64,000 nucleotides of DNA from Micromonospora sp. WMMD1102 (lineage in GTDB: Bacteria > Actinomycetota > Actinomycetes > Mycobacteriales > Micromonosporaceae): contig NZ_JARUBN010000001.1 in the NCBI RefSeq assembly GCF_029626265.1, positions 1,612,001-1,676,000 on the forward strand. The letters are read 5' to 3'. Positions 41,968 to 51,390 of this stretch are shown here, piece by piece; the first letter of the stretch is position 1, and each line of letters starts with the position of its first letter. The position numbers and the translations under genes were made by a program. The notes beneath the pieces were generated by a model, which searched no databases, was not told the DNA's origin, and saw nothing but the letters and a program-made list of their open reading frames with translations.

Positions 41968-43458
41968 ATGACTACCGCAACCCTCGGCAGCCCGCGCACC
42001 TATCAGGTGCGCACCTACGGCTGCCAGATGAACGTGCACGACTCCGAGCGGATCTCCGGACTGCTGGAGCAGGCCGGCTACGTGCGTGCCGCCGACTCCG
42101 ACGATCCGGACGTCGTGGTCTTCAACACCTGTGCGGTACGTGAGAACGCCGACAACCGGCTCTACGGCAATCTCGGGCACCTGCGTCCGGTCAAGGACAA
42201 GCACCCCGGCATGCAGATCGCGGTCGGCGGCTGTCTGGCGCAGAAGGACCGGGGCGAGATCGTCCGCCGGGCGCCCTGGGTGGATGTGGTCTTCGGCACC
42301 CACAACATCGGCTCGCTGCCGGTGCTGCTGGAGCGGGCCCGGCACAACACCGCCGCCGAGGTGGAGATCCTGGAGTCGCTGGAGGTCTTCCCCTCCACGT
42401 TGCCGACCCGGCGCGAGTCGACGTACGCCGGCTGGGTGTCGATCTCGGTGGGCTGCAACAACACCTGCACCTTCTGCATCGTGCCGGCCCTGCGTGGCCG
42501 GGAGAAGGACCGCCGCCCCGGCGACATCCTGGCCGAGGTAGGCGCCCTGGTCGCCGAGGGTGTGCTGGAGGTCACCCTGCTCGGCCAGAACGTGAACTCG
42601 TACGGCGTGGAGTTCGGCGACCGGCTCGCGTTCGGCAAGCTGCTCCGGGCCACCGGCGAGATCGACGGGCTGGAGCGGGTCCGGTTCACCAGCCCGCACC
42701 CGAAGGACTTCACCGACGACGTGATCGCGGCGATGGCCGAGACGCCGAACGTCTGCCACTCGCTGCACATGCCGTTGCAGTCCGGCTCGGACGACGTGCT
42801 CCGGGCGATGCGTCGGTCGTACCGGGCGGACCGCTATCTCGGGATCATCGAAAAGGTCCGGGCGGCGATGCCGGACGCGGCGATCACCACGGACATCATC
42901 GTCGGTTTCCCCGGCGAGACCGAGGCCGACTTCGAACGCACCCTGGACGTGGTCCGGGCGGCGCGGTTCGCCTCGGCGTTCACCTTCCAGTACTCCAAGC
43001 GTCCCGGCACCCCGGCCGCGACCATGCCGGACCAGTTGCCCAAGCAGGTCGTCCAGGAGCGCTACGAGCGGCTGGTCAGCTGCGTCGAGGAGATCACCTG
43101 GGCGGAGAACGGGAAGCTCGTCGGCAGCCCGGTCGAGGTGCTGGTCGCGGTCGGCGAGGGCCGCAAGGACGAGCGCACCGGACGGCTCTCCGGGCGGGCC
43201 CGGGACGGCCGGCTGGTGCACTTCGCCGCCGGCTCGTACGAGGGGAAGATCCGGCCCGGCGACATCGTGCACACCACGGTCAGCTACGCGGCCCCGCACC
43301 ACCTGAACGCCGACGGGGAGCCGCTGGCCCACCGGCGTACCCGGGCCGGGGACGCGGCCGAGGCGGGCCGGGCAACACGTACCGGTGGGGTCTCGCTCGG
43401 CCTGCCCGCCATCGGCGTGCCGCCGCCGCTGCCCACCGCCGCCGCCTGCAACGGCTGA
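41968..43458 (+). CDS. miaB: tRNA-2-methylthio-N6-dimethylallyladenosine synthase
   Basis: Radical-SAM methylthiotransferase that adds a methylthio group to isopentenyladenosine-37 of tRNAs, acting after MiaA. 496 residues. The N-terminal domain has cysteines in [15 protein letters not shown] and GGCLAQK; the radical-SAM motif is [13 protein letters not shown] domain covers about 375-445. A 45-residue alanine-rich tail is extra. ATG start; single gene followed by a terminator. Confidence 0.95.
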   Translation: MTTATLGSPRTYQVRTYGCQMNVHDSERISGLLEQAGYVRAADSDDPDVVVFNTCAVRENADNRLYGNLGHLRPVKDKHPGMQIAVGGCLAQKDRGEIVRRAPWVDVVFGTHNIGSLPVLLERARHNTAAEVEILESLEVFPSTLPTRRESTYAGWVSISVGCNNTCTFCIVPALRGREKDRRPGDILAEVGALVAEGVLEVTLLGQNVNSYGVEFGDRLAFGKLLRATGEIDGLERVRFTSPHPKDFTDDVIAAMAETPNVCHSLHMPLQSGSDDVLRAMRRSYRADRYLGIIEKVRAAMPDAAITTDIIVGFPGETEADFERTLDVVRAARFASAFTFQYSKRPGTPAATMPDQLPKQVVQERYERLVSCVEEITWAENGKLVGSPVEVLVAVGEGRKDERTGRLSGRARDGRLVHFAAGSYEGKIRPGDIVHTTVSYAAPHHLNADGEPLAHRRTRAGDAAEAGRATRTGGVSLGLPAIGVPPPLPTAAACNG

Positions 43459-43472
43459 GTGCTGCCGGGGCA

Positions 43473-43508
43473 GGGCCACCGCCGCCCGCTGACGGGCGAC
43501 GGCGGCCC
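43473..43508. terminator. Hairpin terminator between miaB and the pectate lyase gene
   Basis: GGGCCACCGCCGCCCG pairs with CGGGCGACGGCGGCCC (14 of 16) around CTGA, 14 bases after the miaB stop. Convergent genes share it. No U-run, as is common in high-GC actinomycetes. Confidence 0.75.
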
Positions 43509-43510
43509 TT

Positions 43511-43548
43511 CCGGTCCGGGTGTCAGAGGCCGGTCCGGGTGTCAGAGG
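43511..43548. repeat. 19-bp tandem duplication at the pectate lyase stop codon
   Basis: CCGGTCCGGGTGTCAGAGG is present twice in a row, and the second copy contains the stop codon of the pectate lyase gene. Read on the minus strand, the copy just past the stop offers a second in-line stop. Likely a slippage duplication without function. Confidence 0.8.
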
Positions 43549-44915
43549 CCGATGCGACCGGTGCCGGCACCGCTGGTGACGATCGACTTCACGCTGCTGG
43601 CGCTGTCGAGCTGGTACGAGTACGGGATGCCGGCCACGCTGCCGCCGGTCTGCCCGCCGCCGGAGTTGACGAAGTGGTTGTTCCGGGCGACCAGGCTGCC
43701 CGGCCCCGAGTCGCCCTCACCGAGGTGGTACGGGTCGTCGGTGTTCTCGAAGTAGTTGCCCTCGACGAGTACCCCGGCTCCTTCGGTGGAGGCGACACCG
43801 TAGCCGCCGATGTTGTTGTAGTAGTTGTTGTAGACGTGCACCGGGTTGCCGAACCGGACCCGGGGGTGCCGCTGGTTGGACCCGTCGAACCAGTTGTGGT
43901 GGTAGCTGACCCGCAGGTGGCCGCGGTCCTGGCTGGCGTTGTCGTCGCTGTGTCCGAGCAGCATCGACTTGTCGTGGCCGTAGACCCGGTTCCAGGAGAC
44001 GGTGACGAAGTCGGAGCCGCGCTTGATGTCCACGGCACCGTCGTACCCGCTGGTGAAGCTGTTGTGGTCGATCCAGATGTTCGTCGCCGACTCCTGGACG
44101 TTTATCGCGTCGTCGTCCCAGCCCCGGAAGTTGAGGTTGCGGATGATGACGTTGCGGTCGCCGTTGATGTTGAGCCCGCAGCCGGAGATGGTGGCGCCGG
44201 AGCCGACCCCGACGATCGTCTTGTTGGAGCGGACCCGGAGCATTCCGGAGCAGGAGATGGTGCCGGAGACCCGGATCACCGCCGCGCTGCTGGAGCCGAC
44301 CGCGCTGGTCAGCGCCGACGCGCTGGTCACCGTCGTGGCCGCGGCGTTGCCGCCGCCGGAGGTGCCGCCGTTCTGGGTGGCCCAGCCGACCAGCCCGGTC
44401 TGCGGCGGCAGCGTCGGGCCGGTGGTCGGCGGGGTGGTCGGGTCGGTCGGCGGCCGGGTGGTCGCGGTCGGCCCGGGGGTCCCCGGGTTGGTGCCGCCGG
44501 TGCAGGCCACGCCGTTGACGGTGAAGCTGGTCGGCGCCGGGTTGCTGGAGCCCGAGTAGCTGCCGTTGAACCCGAACGACACGCTGGCGTTGGTGGCGAC
44601 ACTGCCGTTGTAGTCGACGTTCGTCGCGGTGACCTGGCTCCCGCTCTGCGTCACGTTCGCGCTCCACGCCTGGGTCACCGCCTGCCCGGCCGAATACGAC
44701 CAGCGCAGGGTCCAGCCGTTGAGCGGGTCGCCGAGGTTGGTGATCGTGACGTTGCCGTTGAAGCCACCCGGCCACTGTGAGCCGACCGAGTAGCTGACCG
44801 AACAACCGACCGCGGCGTAGGCGGATACGGCGGTTATGACGCCTGCTCCGGCGAGCGCGGCAGTGGTGGCGGCAGTGCTGAGGATCAGCGCCGTCCGGCG
44901 CCGTCGTACGAGCAT
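43542..44915 (-). CDS. Secreted pectate lyase (PL1) with N-terminal CBM2
   Basis: 457 residues. A signal peptide (about 1-36, ending ITAVSAYA) is followed by a CBM2 cellulose-binding module (about 38-140; CSVSYSVGSQWPGGFNGNVT, GWTLRWSYS), a Pro/Thr linker (about 142-180), and a parallel beta-helix pectate lyase of family 1. Catalytic and calcium motifs are IWIDHNSFTSGYDGAVDIKR, VTVSWNRVYGHDKSMLLGHS and HHNWFDGSNQRHPRVRFG. It cleaves polygalacturonate by beta-elimination outside the cell while held on plant cell wall. ATG with AAGGAG. Probably carbon-controlled. Confidence 0.93.
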   Translation of the reverse strand: MLVRRRRTALILSTAATTAALAGAGVITAVSAYAAVGCSVSYSVGSQWPGGFNGNVTITNLGDPLNGWTLRWSYSAGQAVTQAWSANVTQSGSQVTATNVDYNGSVATNASVSFGFNGSYSGSSNPAPTSFTVNGVACTGGTNPGTPGPTATTRPPTDPTTPPTTGPTLPPQTGLVGWATQNGGTSGGGNAAATTVTSASALTSAVGSSSAAVIRVSGTISCSGMLRVRSNKTIVGVGSGATISGCGLNINGDRNVIIRNLNFRGWDDDAINVQESATNIWIDHNSFTSGYDGAVDIKRGSDFVTVSWNRVYGHDKSMLLGHSDDNASQDRGHLRVSYHHNWFDGSNQRHPRVRFGNPVHVYNNYYNNIGGYGVASTEGAGVLVEGNYFENTDDPYHLGEGDSGPGSLVARNNHFVNSGGGQTGGSVAGIPYSYQLDSASSVKSIVTSGAGTGRIGL

Positions 44916-45086
44916 CGTGCTCTCCTTCTCGTTCGGACGCACGCGCGTTGGACCGGTCACCTCGGGTGCCGTGCCCTGCGGCGCCCGGTGGCCGGCCGAC
45001 CCGCGCCGCGGTTCCAAGCCGTGTTCGAGACGATGGCTCCCACGCCTACGCTGCCCCCGTACGGCCTGGTTCTGGTCGCGTCCGGA

Positions 45087-45100
45087 GGCAAGCGCTTTCC
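45087..45100. promoter_or_regulatory. LacI-type palindrome upstream of the pectate lyase gene
   Basis: GGCAAGCGCTTTCC is a palindrome with one mismatched pair, centred on AAGCGCTT with a central CpG as in LacI-family operators. It lies 172 bases upstream of the lyase start. On the minus strand TTTACA-N17-TTCCAT (about 45134-45106) just before it could be the promoter. A sugar-responsive repressor is plausible. Confidence 0.45.
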
Positions 45101-45155
45101 TCAAGATGGAATCACGGTCTTCGATGGTTGTAAATGGCCGGACGGCCGGAACGGA

Positions 45156-45185
45156 CCGGCCACCCGGTACGTACCGGGTGGCCGG
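45156..45185. terminator. Perfect 30-bp palindrome, probable terminator
   Basis: CCGGCCACCCGGTAC followed at once by its exact reverse complement GTACCGGGTGGCCGG. It lies 62 bases past the end of the DUF349 gene on the minus strand, ahead of the pectate lyase promoter region. Best read as the DUF349 transcript terminator; no loop bases are needed beyond the central GTAC. Confidence 0.65.
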
Positions 45186-45247
45186 AGCGCGGCGGTCAGC
45201 TGTGCTGTCCTGAGAGGACCGTCAGCGGTCTGGTCCCGCGAGGAGGG

Positions 45248-46456
45248 TCAGCTGGCCTGTTCGGCCAGTTCCAGGAACCGGCGCTTGGCGACGAGGGCCT
45301 GCTCGGCCTCCCGGATCCGCTTCGCGTCACCGGCTGCCTGGGCCCGGGCCAGCCGCTGCTCGGCCTCGGCGACCTGGTCGCGCATCTGCGCGAGCAGCGG
45401 GTTGGCCGACGGCTCGGTACGCCGCCACGCCGAGTCCATCGCCTGGCGGACCTTCTCGTCCACCGCGCGCAGCCGGCGGTCCAGGTTGGCCGCCGCGTCC
45501 CGGGGCACCCGACCCGCCTCGTGCCACTGCCCCTGGATCTCCCGCAGCTTCGCCTGGGCACCACGCGGATCGCCGTCGACGTCGAGTGCCTCGGCCTCGG
45601 CGAGCAGAGCCTGCTTGCGATCGAGGTTGCCGCGCTGCTCCGCGTCCCGGGCCGAGAAGACCTCGCTACGCCTGGAGAAGAAGCTGTCCTGAGCGCCTCG
45701 GAACCGTTCCCAGAGCCGCTCCTCGGCCTCCTTCGAGGCACGCGGCGCGGCCTTCCACTCGGCCATCAGCTCCCGCAGCCGGTTGGCGGTGGCGGCCCAG
45801 TCCGTCGAGTCGGCCAGCGACTCGGCCTCGACCACCAGCTCCTCCTTTGCCGCCTGAGCCTGCTTGCGCTGGGCGTCCAGGGTGGCGAAGTGCGCCCCAC
45901 GGCGCCGGGTGAAGCCGTCCCGGGCGGCCGCGAACCGCTTCCACAGCTCGCCGTCGGTCTTCTTGTCGACCCCCCGGATGGTCTTCCACTCCTCCAGGAT
46001 CTCCTTGAGCCGGTCGCCCGCGGTCTTCCACCCGGTGGACTCCGCGGCCAGCTTCTCGGCCTCCTCGACCAGACCGGTCTTCCTGGCCACCGCCTCGGCC
46101 CGGGCGGTCTCCCGGGCCGCCCGCGCCTCGCCGGCCTTTCCCTCGGCGAGGGTGGCCAGCCGGTCCAGCCGGGTGGCGAGCGCGTCGATGTCACCGACCA
46201 CGTGCGCGTCGGCGAGGGAGGCCCGCAGCCGCCGGATGGTGGCGAGCGATCCGGACGGGTCCGCCGCTCCCGAGTTGAGTCGGGCCTCGGTCAGGTCGAC
46301 CTCGGTGACCAGGTCGGCGAAGCGGCGGGCGAAGTGGGCCAGACCCTCCTCCGGCGCACCGGCCTGCCAGGAACCGACCATCCGCTCACCCTCGGCCGTC
46401 TTGACGTAGACGTTCCCGTCCGCATCCACCCGTCCAAAGGCAGTCCAGTCACTCAT
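45248..46456 (-). CDS. DUF349 coiled-coil protein
   Basis: 402 residues, almost all helical. After an N-terminal FGRVDADGNVYVKTAEGER segment, DUF349 repeats follow, each with a W-x-x-A or W-K pattern (STGWKTAGDRLKEILEEWK, STDWAATANRLRELMAEWK) and LWERFR-like ends. These proteins have been implicated in RNA or ribosome-related functions but no firm role is known. ATG at 46456 with GAGG; an upstream in-frame ATG is poorly placed. Divergent from the LigB-like gene. Confidence 0.85.
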   Translation of the reverse strand: MSDWTAFGRVDADGNVYVKTAEGERMVGSWQAGAPEEGLAHFARRFADLVTEVDLTEARLNSGAADPSGSLATIRRLRASLADAHVVGDIDALATRLDRLATLAEGKAGEARAARETARAEAVARKTGLVEEAEKLAAESTGWKTAGDRLKEILEEWKTIRGVDKKTDGELWKRFAAARDGFTRRRGAHFATLDAQRKQAQAAKEELVVEAESLADSTDWAATANRLRELMAEWKAAPRASKEAEERLWERFRGAQDSFFSRRSEVFSARDAEQRGNLDRKQALLAEAEALDVDGDPRGAQAKLREIQGQWHEAGRVPRDAAANLDRRLRAVDEKVRQAMDSAWRRTEPSANPLLAQMRDQVAEAEQRLARAQAAGDAKRIREAEQALVAKRRFLELAEQAS

Positions 46457-46665
46457 GAGCCCATCCTCGTTCTCCCGGCGCTGCCGGGGATGGGGGTCCC
46501 CGGCGGTCGCCGCCACGGCGCAGCGAAGTTCCTCCCGGCATTGTCACAGGTCCAACCCCGTCCGCGTCGAGCGCCTATCGTCGACCGTGACCATACGGTG
46601 TCCTAGAGCGCACCCGGATCGTCCACCCCGCGGGTGTAAGGTTCGCTCCCCGCTACGGTGGGGGC

Positions 46666-47409
46666 GTGCCACTGGTCGCCGCCGCAGTCTGCCCGCATCC
46701 TCCGTTGCTCGTTCCGGAACTTGCCGCCGCCGCGGCCGGTGAGCTGGATGATCTCCGTACGGCCTGTGCCGAGGCGGTCGGCCGGATGCTGGCGGCCGGG
46801 CCGGACGTCGTCGTCCTGGTGGGAGCGGGGAAGCGGAGCGACCGCTACGGGCCCGGCGACTCCGGCACCCTGCGGCCGTACGGGCTGGACCGGGAAGTAC
46901 GGCTGGCGCCCGGCGGGGCCCGGACCGGCCGGGCCGAGTTGCCGCTCAGTCTGCTGGTCGGTGCCTGGCTGCTGGACCGGGCGGGTGCGACCGGGGCGCG
47001 CCGGGGATACGGCGTCGCCGCCGACGCCACCGTCGAGCAGTGCCGGCGGATCGGTGCCGAGCTCGTCGAGAATCCGGCCGAGCGGGTCGCGTTGCTGGTG
47101 TCGGGGGACGGGTCGGCCTGCCGGGGCGAGCGGTCCCCGGGGTACGACGACCCGCGCGCCCGGCCCTACGACGACCGGACAGCCGCGGCACTGCGGGATG
47201 CGGACTGTCCCGCCCTGCTCGGTCTGGAGCCGGAACTCGCGACCCGGCTGCTGGTCGCCGGCCGGGCACCCTGGCAGGTGCTCGCCGCCGCGGCCGTCGG
47301 CAGCGGGACACCCTGGCACGGCGACCTCACCTACTATGCCGCGCCCTACGGGGTCAGCTACTTCGTGGCGACCTGGCTGCCGTCGACGCCGGATGGAGCG
47401 TCGGCATGA
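46666..47409 (+). CDS. LigB-like class III extradiol dioxygenase-family protein
   Basis: 247 residues. The N-terminus VAAAVCPHPPLLVPEL has the metal-binding His of the family, and HGDLTYYAAPYG sits near the end. A homologue occurs immediately upstream of miaA in mycobacteria. No substrate is known; a catechol dioxygenase role is unproven. GTG start, stop overlapping miaA (ATGA). Confidence 0.75.
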   Translation: MPLVAAAVCPHPPLLVPELAAAAAGELDDLRTACAEAVGRMLAAGPDVVVLVGAGKRSDRYGPGDSGTLRPYGLDREVRLAPGGARTGRAELPLSLLVGAWLLDRAGATGARRGYGVAADATVEQCRRIGAELVENPAERVALLVSGDGSACRGERSPGYDDPRARPYDDRTAAALRDADCPALLGLEPELATRLLVAGRAPWQVLAAAAVGSGTPWHGDLTYYAAPYGVSYFVATWLPSTPDGASA

Positions 47410-48512
47410 CCGGGCATGGCCGGGTCGTCGCCGTCGTCGGCCCCACCGCCACCGGCAAGTCCGGGCTGAGCGTCGCGCTGGCCGAGGCGCTCGGTGGCGA
47501 AGTGGTCAACGCCGACTCGATGCAGCTCTACCTGGGGATGGACGTCGGCACCGCCAAGCTGACCCCGGCCGAGCGGGCCGGGATACCACACCACCTGCTG
47601 GACATCTGGGCGGTGACCGAGCCGGCCAGCGTGGCGGCGTACCAGGCGTTGGCCCGGGCGGCGGTCGACGACATCCTGGCCCGGGGACGGGTACCGCTGC
47701 TGGTCGGCGGCTCGGGACTCTACGTCCGGGCGGTGCTCGACGAGTTCGAGTTCCCCGGAACGGACCCGCTGGTCCGGGCCCGGCTGGAGGCGGAACTCGC
47801 CGAGTCCGGGCCGGCTCCGCTGTACGCCCGGCTGCGGGTCGCCGATCCGACGGCGGCGGAGAACATCCTGCCCGGCAACGGGCGGCGGATCGTGCGGGCG
47901 CTGGAGGTGATCGAGCTGACCGGCGCGCCGTTCACCGCCGCGCTGCCGCACCCGACGCCGTACTACGGCGACGCGGTGCAGCTCGGGGTGGACCGGGAGA
48001 CGGCCGAGCTGGACGAGCGGATCGCCGTACGGGTGGACCGGATGTGGGCCGACGGTCTGGTCGACGAGACCCGGGCGCTGGTGGAACAGGGCCTGCGGGA
48101 GGGCCGGACCGCCAGCCGGGCGCTCGGCTACCAGCAGGTGCTCCGGCTGCTCGACGGTGAGATCTCCGAGTCGGAGGCGCGGGCCGACACGGTCCGGGCG
48201 ACCCGGCGCTTCGTCCGGCGGCAGCGCTCCTGGTTCCGCCGCGACCGACGGATCCACTGGTTGGACGGTGCCCGGGACGACCTGGTCGAGGCAGCCCTGG
48301 CGCTCCTCGCCACCCCGCCGTCATCCGCCGCTTCGCCGTCACCGGCCCACCCGCCGTCACCGGCCCACCCGCCGTCACCGGCCCACCCGCCGTCACCGGC
48401 CGATCCGGCGTCACCCGCCGACCCGGCCGTGCCGGCCGATCCGGCTTCCCCTGCCGACCCGTCCTCGCCGGCCGGGTCGCCGGGCCCGGGTCCGGCGGTG
48501 ACGAACCGGTGA
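47406..48512 (+). CDS. miaA: tRNA dimethylallyltransferase
   Basis: Adds the isopentenyl group to A37 of tRNAs reading U-starting codons, the substrate for MiaB. 368 residues; Walker A GPTATGKS, then VVNADSMQLYLGMDVGTAK, PLLVGGSGLYVRAVLD and ASRALGYQQVLRL. The enzyme core ends near residue 300. The last ~65 residues are a Pro/Ser/Ala tail with SPAHPP repeats and are atypical. ATG overlaps the LigB-like gene. Confidence 0.94.
   Translation: MTGHGRVVAVVGPTATGKSGLSVALAEALGGEVVNADSMQLYLGMDVGTAKLTPAERAGIPHHLLDIWAVTEPASVAAYQALARAAVDDILARGRVPLLVGGSGLYVRAVLDEFEFPGTDPLVRARLEAELAESGPAPLYARLRVADPTAAENILPGNGRRIVRALEVIELTGAPFTAALPHPTPYYGDAVQLGVDRETAELDERIAVRVDRMWADGLVDETRALVEQGLREGRTASRALGYQQVLRLLDGEISESEARADTVRATRRFVRRQRSWFRRDRRIHWLDGARDDLVEAALALLATPPSSAASPSPAHPPSPAHPPSPAHPPSPADPASPADPAVPADPASPADPSSPAGSPGPGPAVTNR
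48336..48407 (+). repeat. 18-bp tandem repeat in the miaA tail
   Basis: CCGTCACCGGCCCACCCG occurs three times exactly and a fourth time with changes. It encodes SPAHPP units in a probably disordered tail of MiaA. Confidence 0.9.
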
Positions 48513-48625
48513 CGAGCGGGACGGAAGGGATGGATGGGGCGGAAGTGGTGGCCGGACCCGCTGGTCCGACGGCGGCGGGCGAGGGTGCCCGGCGGGGCCG
48601 GCGGGCGCTCGGGGATGATGGACGG

Positions 48626-49471
48626 GTGCGGTTCACCAAGGGCCACGGCACCGGTAACGACTTCGTGCTCCTGCCCGACCCAGACAGCCAGCTCGACCTG
48701 ACCCCGTCGATCGTCGCGGCGCTCTGCGACCGCCGTCGCGGCATCGGCGCGGACGGGGTACTGCGGGTCGTCCGGGCGGCGAAGCACCCGGACGCGGTCG
48801 GGTACGCCGACGCGGCCGAGTGGTTCATGGACTACTGGAACGCCGACGGCTCCGTCGCGGAGATGTGCGGCAACGGGGTACGGGTCTTCACCAGGTACCT
48901 GATCTCGAACGGGCTGGCCGAGCCGGTCGACGGCGGCCTGCCGATCGCCACCCGGGCCGGAGTGGTCCGTGCCGAGGTGGCGGCCGGGGAGATCGCGGTG
49001 GATCTCGGGGCGCCTCGGATCACCGGGGGTGCCGTGGCGACGCTCGGTGGCCTGACCCTGGCGGGTACGGCGGTGGACTGCGGAAACCCGCACCTGGTCT
49101 GCGTACTGCCGGCCAGCATCGAGCTGGGCGGGCTCGACCTGACCCGTTCACCCGGCTTCGACCCGGCGGCCTTCCCGAGCGGCGTGAACGTCGAGTTCGT
49201 CGCCCCGGCCGAGCCGGTCGACGGCGCCGATCTGCACGTGCGGATGCGGGTGTACGAGCGCGGCTCGGCCGAGACGCTCTCCTGCGGCTCCGGCGCCTGC
49301 GCGGTGGCGGCGGTGGCGCTGCGCGACGCCGGGCGTACCGGTGGAGTGGTGGCGGTGGACGTGCCCGGCGGCCGGCTCACGGTGACCGTGGGCGACGAGA
49401 GCTGCTGGCTGGCCGGCCCGGCCGTGCTGGTCGCGCACGGCGAGGTCGAGCTGGCCACGTTGGCCGCCTGA
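48626..49471 (+). CDS. dapF: Diaminopimelate epimerase
   Basis: Converts LL- to meso-diaminopimelate for peptidoglycan and lysine. From the GTG at 48626 it has 281 residues beginning VRFTKGHGTGNDF. The two catalytic cysteines are in MCGNGVR and SCGSGACA. An alternative GTG at 48509 overlaps the miaA stop and would add 39 low-complexity residues; the shorter form fits the family better. miaA-dapF is a conserved actinobacterial order. Confidence 0.93.
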   Translation: MRFTKGHGTGNDFVLLPDPDSQLDLTPSIVAALCDRRRGIGADGVLRVVRAAKHPDAVGYADAAEWFMDYWNADGSVAEMCGNGVRVFTRYLISNGLAEPVDGGLPIATRAGVVRAEVAAGEIAVDLGAPRITGGAVATLGGLTLAGTAVDCGNPHLVCVLPASIELGGLDLTRSPGFDPAAFPSGVNVEFVAPAEPVDGADLHVRMRVYERGSAETLSCGSGACAVAAVALRDAGRTGGVVAVDVPGGRLTVTVGDESCWLAGPAVLVAHGEVELATLAA

Positions 49472-49592
49472 GCGTTCCCGCGTCGACCAGGCCCGCGTTC
49501 CCGGACTTCAGGATTGTGGCGCCGGTGGGGTCCACAGGGGAGTTTCCGCCCCGCCCGGGACGCCTCGTCCAGTGGGCGACACGCCTTGCTGG

Positions 49593-51074
49593 TCAGCTCG
49601 ACAGCGGGCTGGCCGGGGCGGCGGCCTCGGCGGCGATCTCGGGAAGGTCGGCCGGTCCGGGGTCCGCGGCCGGCGGAGGCGTCGGGTGCTGTGCGGCGGC
49701 CCGCACCGCGGCGGCCACCGCCGGTGCCACCCGGGCGTCGAAGACACTCGGCACGATGACCGTCGGGTTGATCTTCTCAGCCCCCACCACGTCCGCGATG
49801 GCCCGGGCGGCGGCGATCGCCATCTCCTCGGTGAACTCCTCGGCGTGCGCGTCCAGCATGCCGCGGAACACGCCCGGGAAGGCGAGTACGTTGTTGATCT
49901 GGTTGGGCTGGTCGGACCGGCCGGTGGCGACCACCGCCGCGTGCCGGCGCGCCTCCCGGGGGTCCACCTCCGGGTCCGGGTTGGCCAGCGCGAAGACGAT
50001 CGAGCCGGCGGCCATCCCGGCGATGTCGTCGCCGGTGAGCAGGTTGGGGGCGCTCACCCCGATGAAGACGTCCGCGCCGTTCAGGGCGGCCTTGAGGTCA
50101 CCGGAGAAGCCGTCCCGGTTGGTGTTCTCGGCGAGCCACTGCCAGGCCGGGTTCAGCCCGTCCAGGCCGCGGTGCAGGGCGCCCTGGCGGTCGTACGCGA
50201 TGATGTCGCCGACGCCCTGCCGGAGCAGCAGCTTCATGATCGCCGTACCGGCGGCGCCGGCACCGGAGACGACCACCCGGACGTCCGCGAGCTTCTTGCC
50301 GACCACCCGCAGCGCGTTGGTGAGCGCGGCCAGCACCACGATCGCCGTGCCGTGCTGGTCGTCGTGGAAGACCGGGATGTCGAGCATCTCGCGCAACCGG
50401 TTCTCGATCTCGAAGCAGCGCGGCGCGGCGATGTCCTCCAGGTTGATCCCGCCGTACTGCGGTGCGATCGCCCGGACGATCGAGACGATCTCGTCGGGGT
50501 CCTGGGTGTCCAGCACCACCGGCCAGGCGTCCACCCCGCCGAACCGCTTGAAGAGCGCGGCCTTGCCCTCCATCACCGGAAGTGCGGCGGCCGGACCGAT
50601 GTTGCCGAGTCCCAGTACGGCCGAGCCGTCCGTAACCACCGCCACGGTGTTCCGCTTGATGGTGAGCCGCCGCGCGTCGGCGGGATTCTCCGCGATGGCC
50701 AGGCAGACCCGCGCCACACCCGGGGTGTACGCCCGGGACAGCTCGTCCCGGTTCCGTAGCGCCACCTTCGGGGAGACCTCGATCTTGCCGCCGAGGTGCA
50801 GCAGGAAGGTGCGGTCGGAGACCTTCCGGACGTCCACCCCGTCCAGCGCGGTCAGGGCCTTCACCACCTGGTCGGCATGAGTGGCGTCGGCGGTGTCGCA
50901 GGTGAGGTCCACGACCACCGTGGTGGGGTCGGAGTCGACCACGTCGAGTGCGGTGACGATCGCGCCGGCCTCGCCGACACAGGTGGTCAGCCGGCCGATG
51001 GCCGAGGCGTCCGCCGTTACGCTGATCCGGATGGTGATCGAGAATCCGGCACTCGGCAGTCGGGTGATCGCCAC
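49593..51074 (-). CDS. NAD-dependent malic enzyme with N-terminal ACT domain
   Basis: 493 residues. The first ~85 residues are ACT-like (FSITIRISVTADASAIGRLT), a regulatory amino-acid-binding fold. The catalytic part has SRAYTPGVARVC, TDGSAVLGLGNIGP, FHDDQHGTAIVVLAAL and the dinucleotide motif VVVSGAGAAGTA. It oxidatively decarboxylates malate to pyruvate. GTG start with GGAGG. A proline/alanine tail ends the protein. Convergent with dapF. Confidence 0.92.
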   Translation of the reverse strand: MAITRLPSAGFSITIRISVTADASAIGRLTTCVGEAGAIVTALDVVDSDPTTVVVDLTCDTADATHADQVVKALTALDGVDVRKVSDRTFLLHLGGKIEVSPKVALRNRDELSRAYTPGVARVCLAIAENPADARRLTIKRNTVAVVTDGSAVLGLGNIGPAAALPVMEGKAALFKRFGGVDAWPVVLDTQDPDEIVSIVRAIAPQYGGINLEDIAAPRCFEIENRLREMLDIPVFHDDQHGTAIVVLAALTNALRVVGKKLADVRVVVSGAGAAGTAIMKLLLRQGVGDIIAYDRQGALHRGLDGLNPAWQWLAENTNRDGFSGDLKAALNGADVFIGVSAPNLLTGDDIAGMAAGSIVFALANPDPEVDPREARRHAAVVATGRSDQPNQINNVLAFPGVFRGMLDAHAEEFTEEMAIAAARAIADVVGAEKINPTVIVPSVFDARVAPAVAAAVRAAAQHPTPPPAADPGPADLPEIAAEAAAPASPLSS

Positions 51075-51390
51075 GTGGTCCTCCGTCGTCCTACCGCGGC
51101 CTCGCTGCCGCCGTAACATTCTCGCCCGCGGGCCGGATCGTCCGTCGGCCGGCCGACGCCCGGCGAGTCCGCACCACACTAGATGATTGGGTCCGAGGGC
51201 CGGGCAGGTGCTCGGTGCGGGGAGTGCCCGCTGTGCCGAACGGTCGCCGTCGCCTGCTGTCCGCGCACCCGCACAGCGGGCGTGCCGACCGTGTGCTGTC
51301 CGGCCCACCCGCTGATCGCGGCGGGGCCTCGGGCGGTTCCGCACCGAGGCGCCCGCGCGAACCGTGGGCGGGAACCGGCAAGATGTGTTG
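51075..51390. other. 316-base divergent intergenic region
   Basis: Lies between the malic enzyme and the TPR gene starts. I see no gene, hairpin or clear promoter here; base composition stays GC-rich. Confidence 0.4.

Noticed and set aside
43511..43548. 19-bp duplication as a functional operator pair
   Set aside because: It lies over a stop codon at a convergent gene end, where slippage duplication is the simpler reading.
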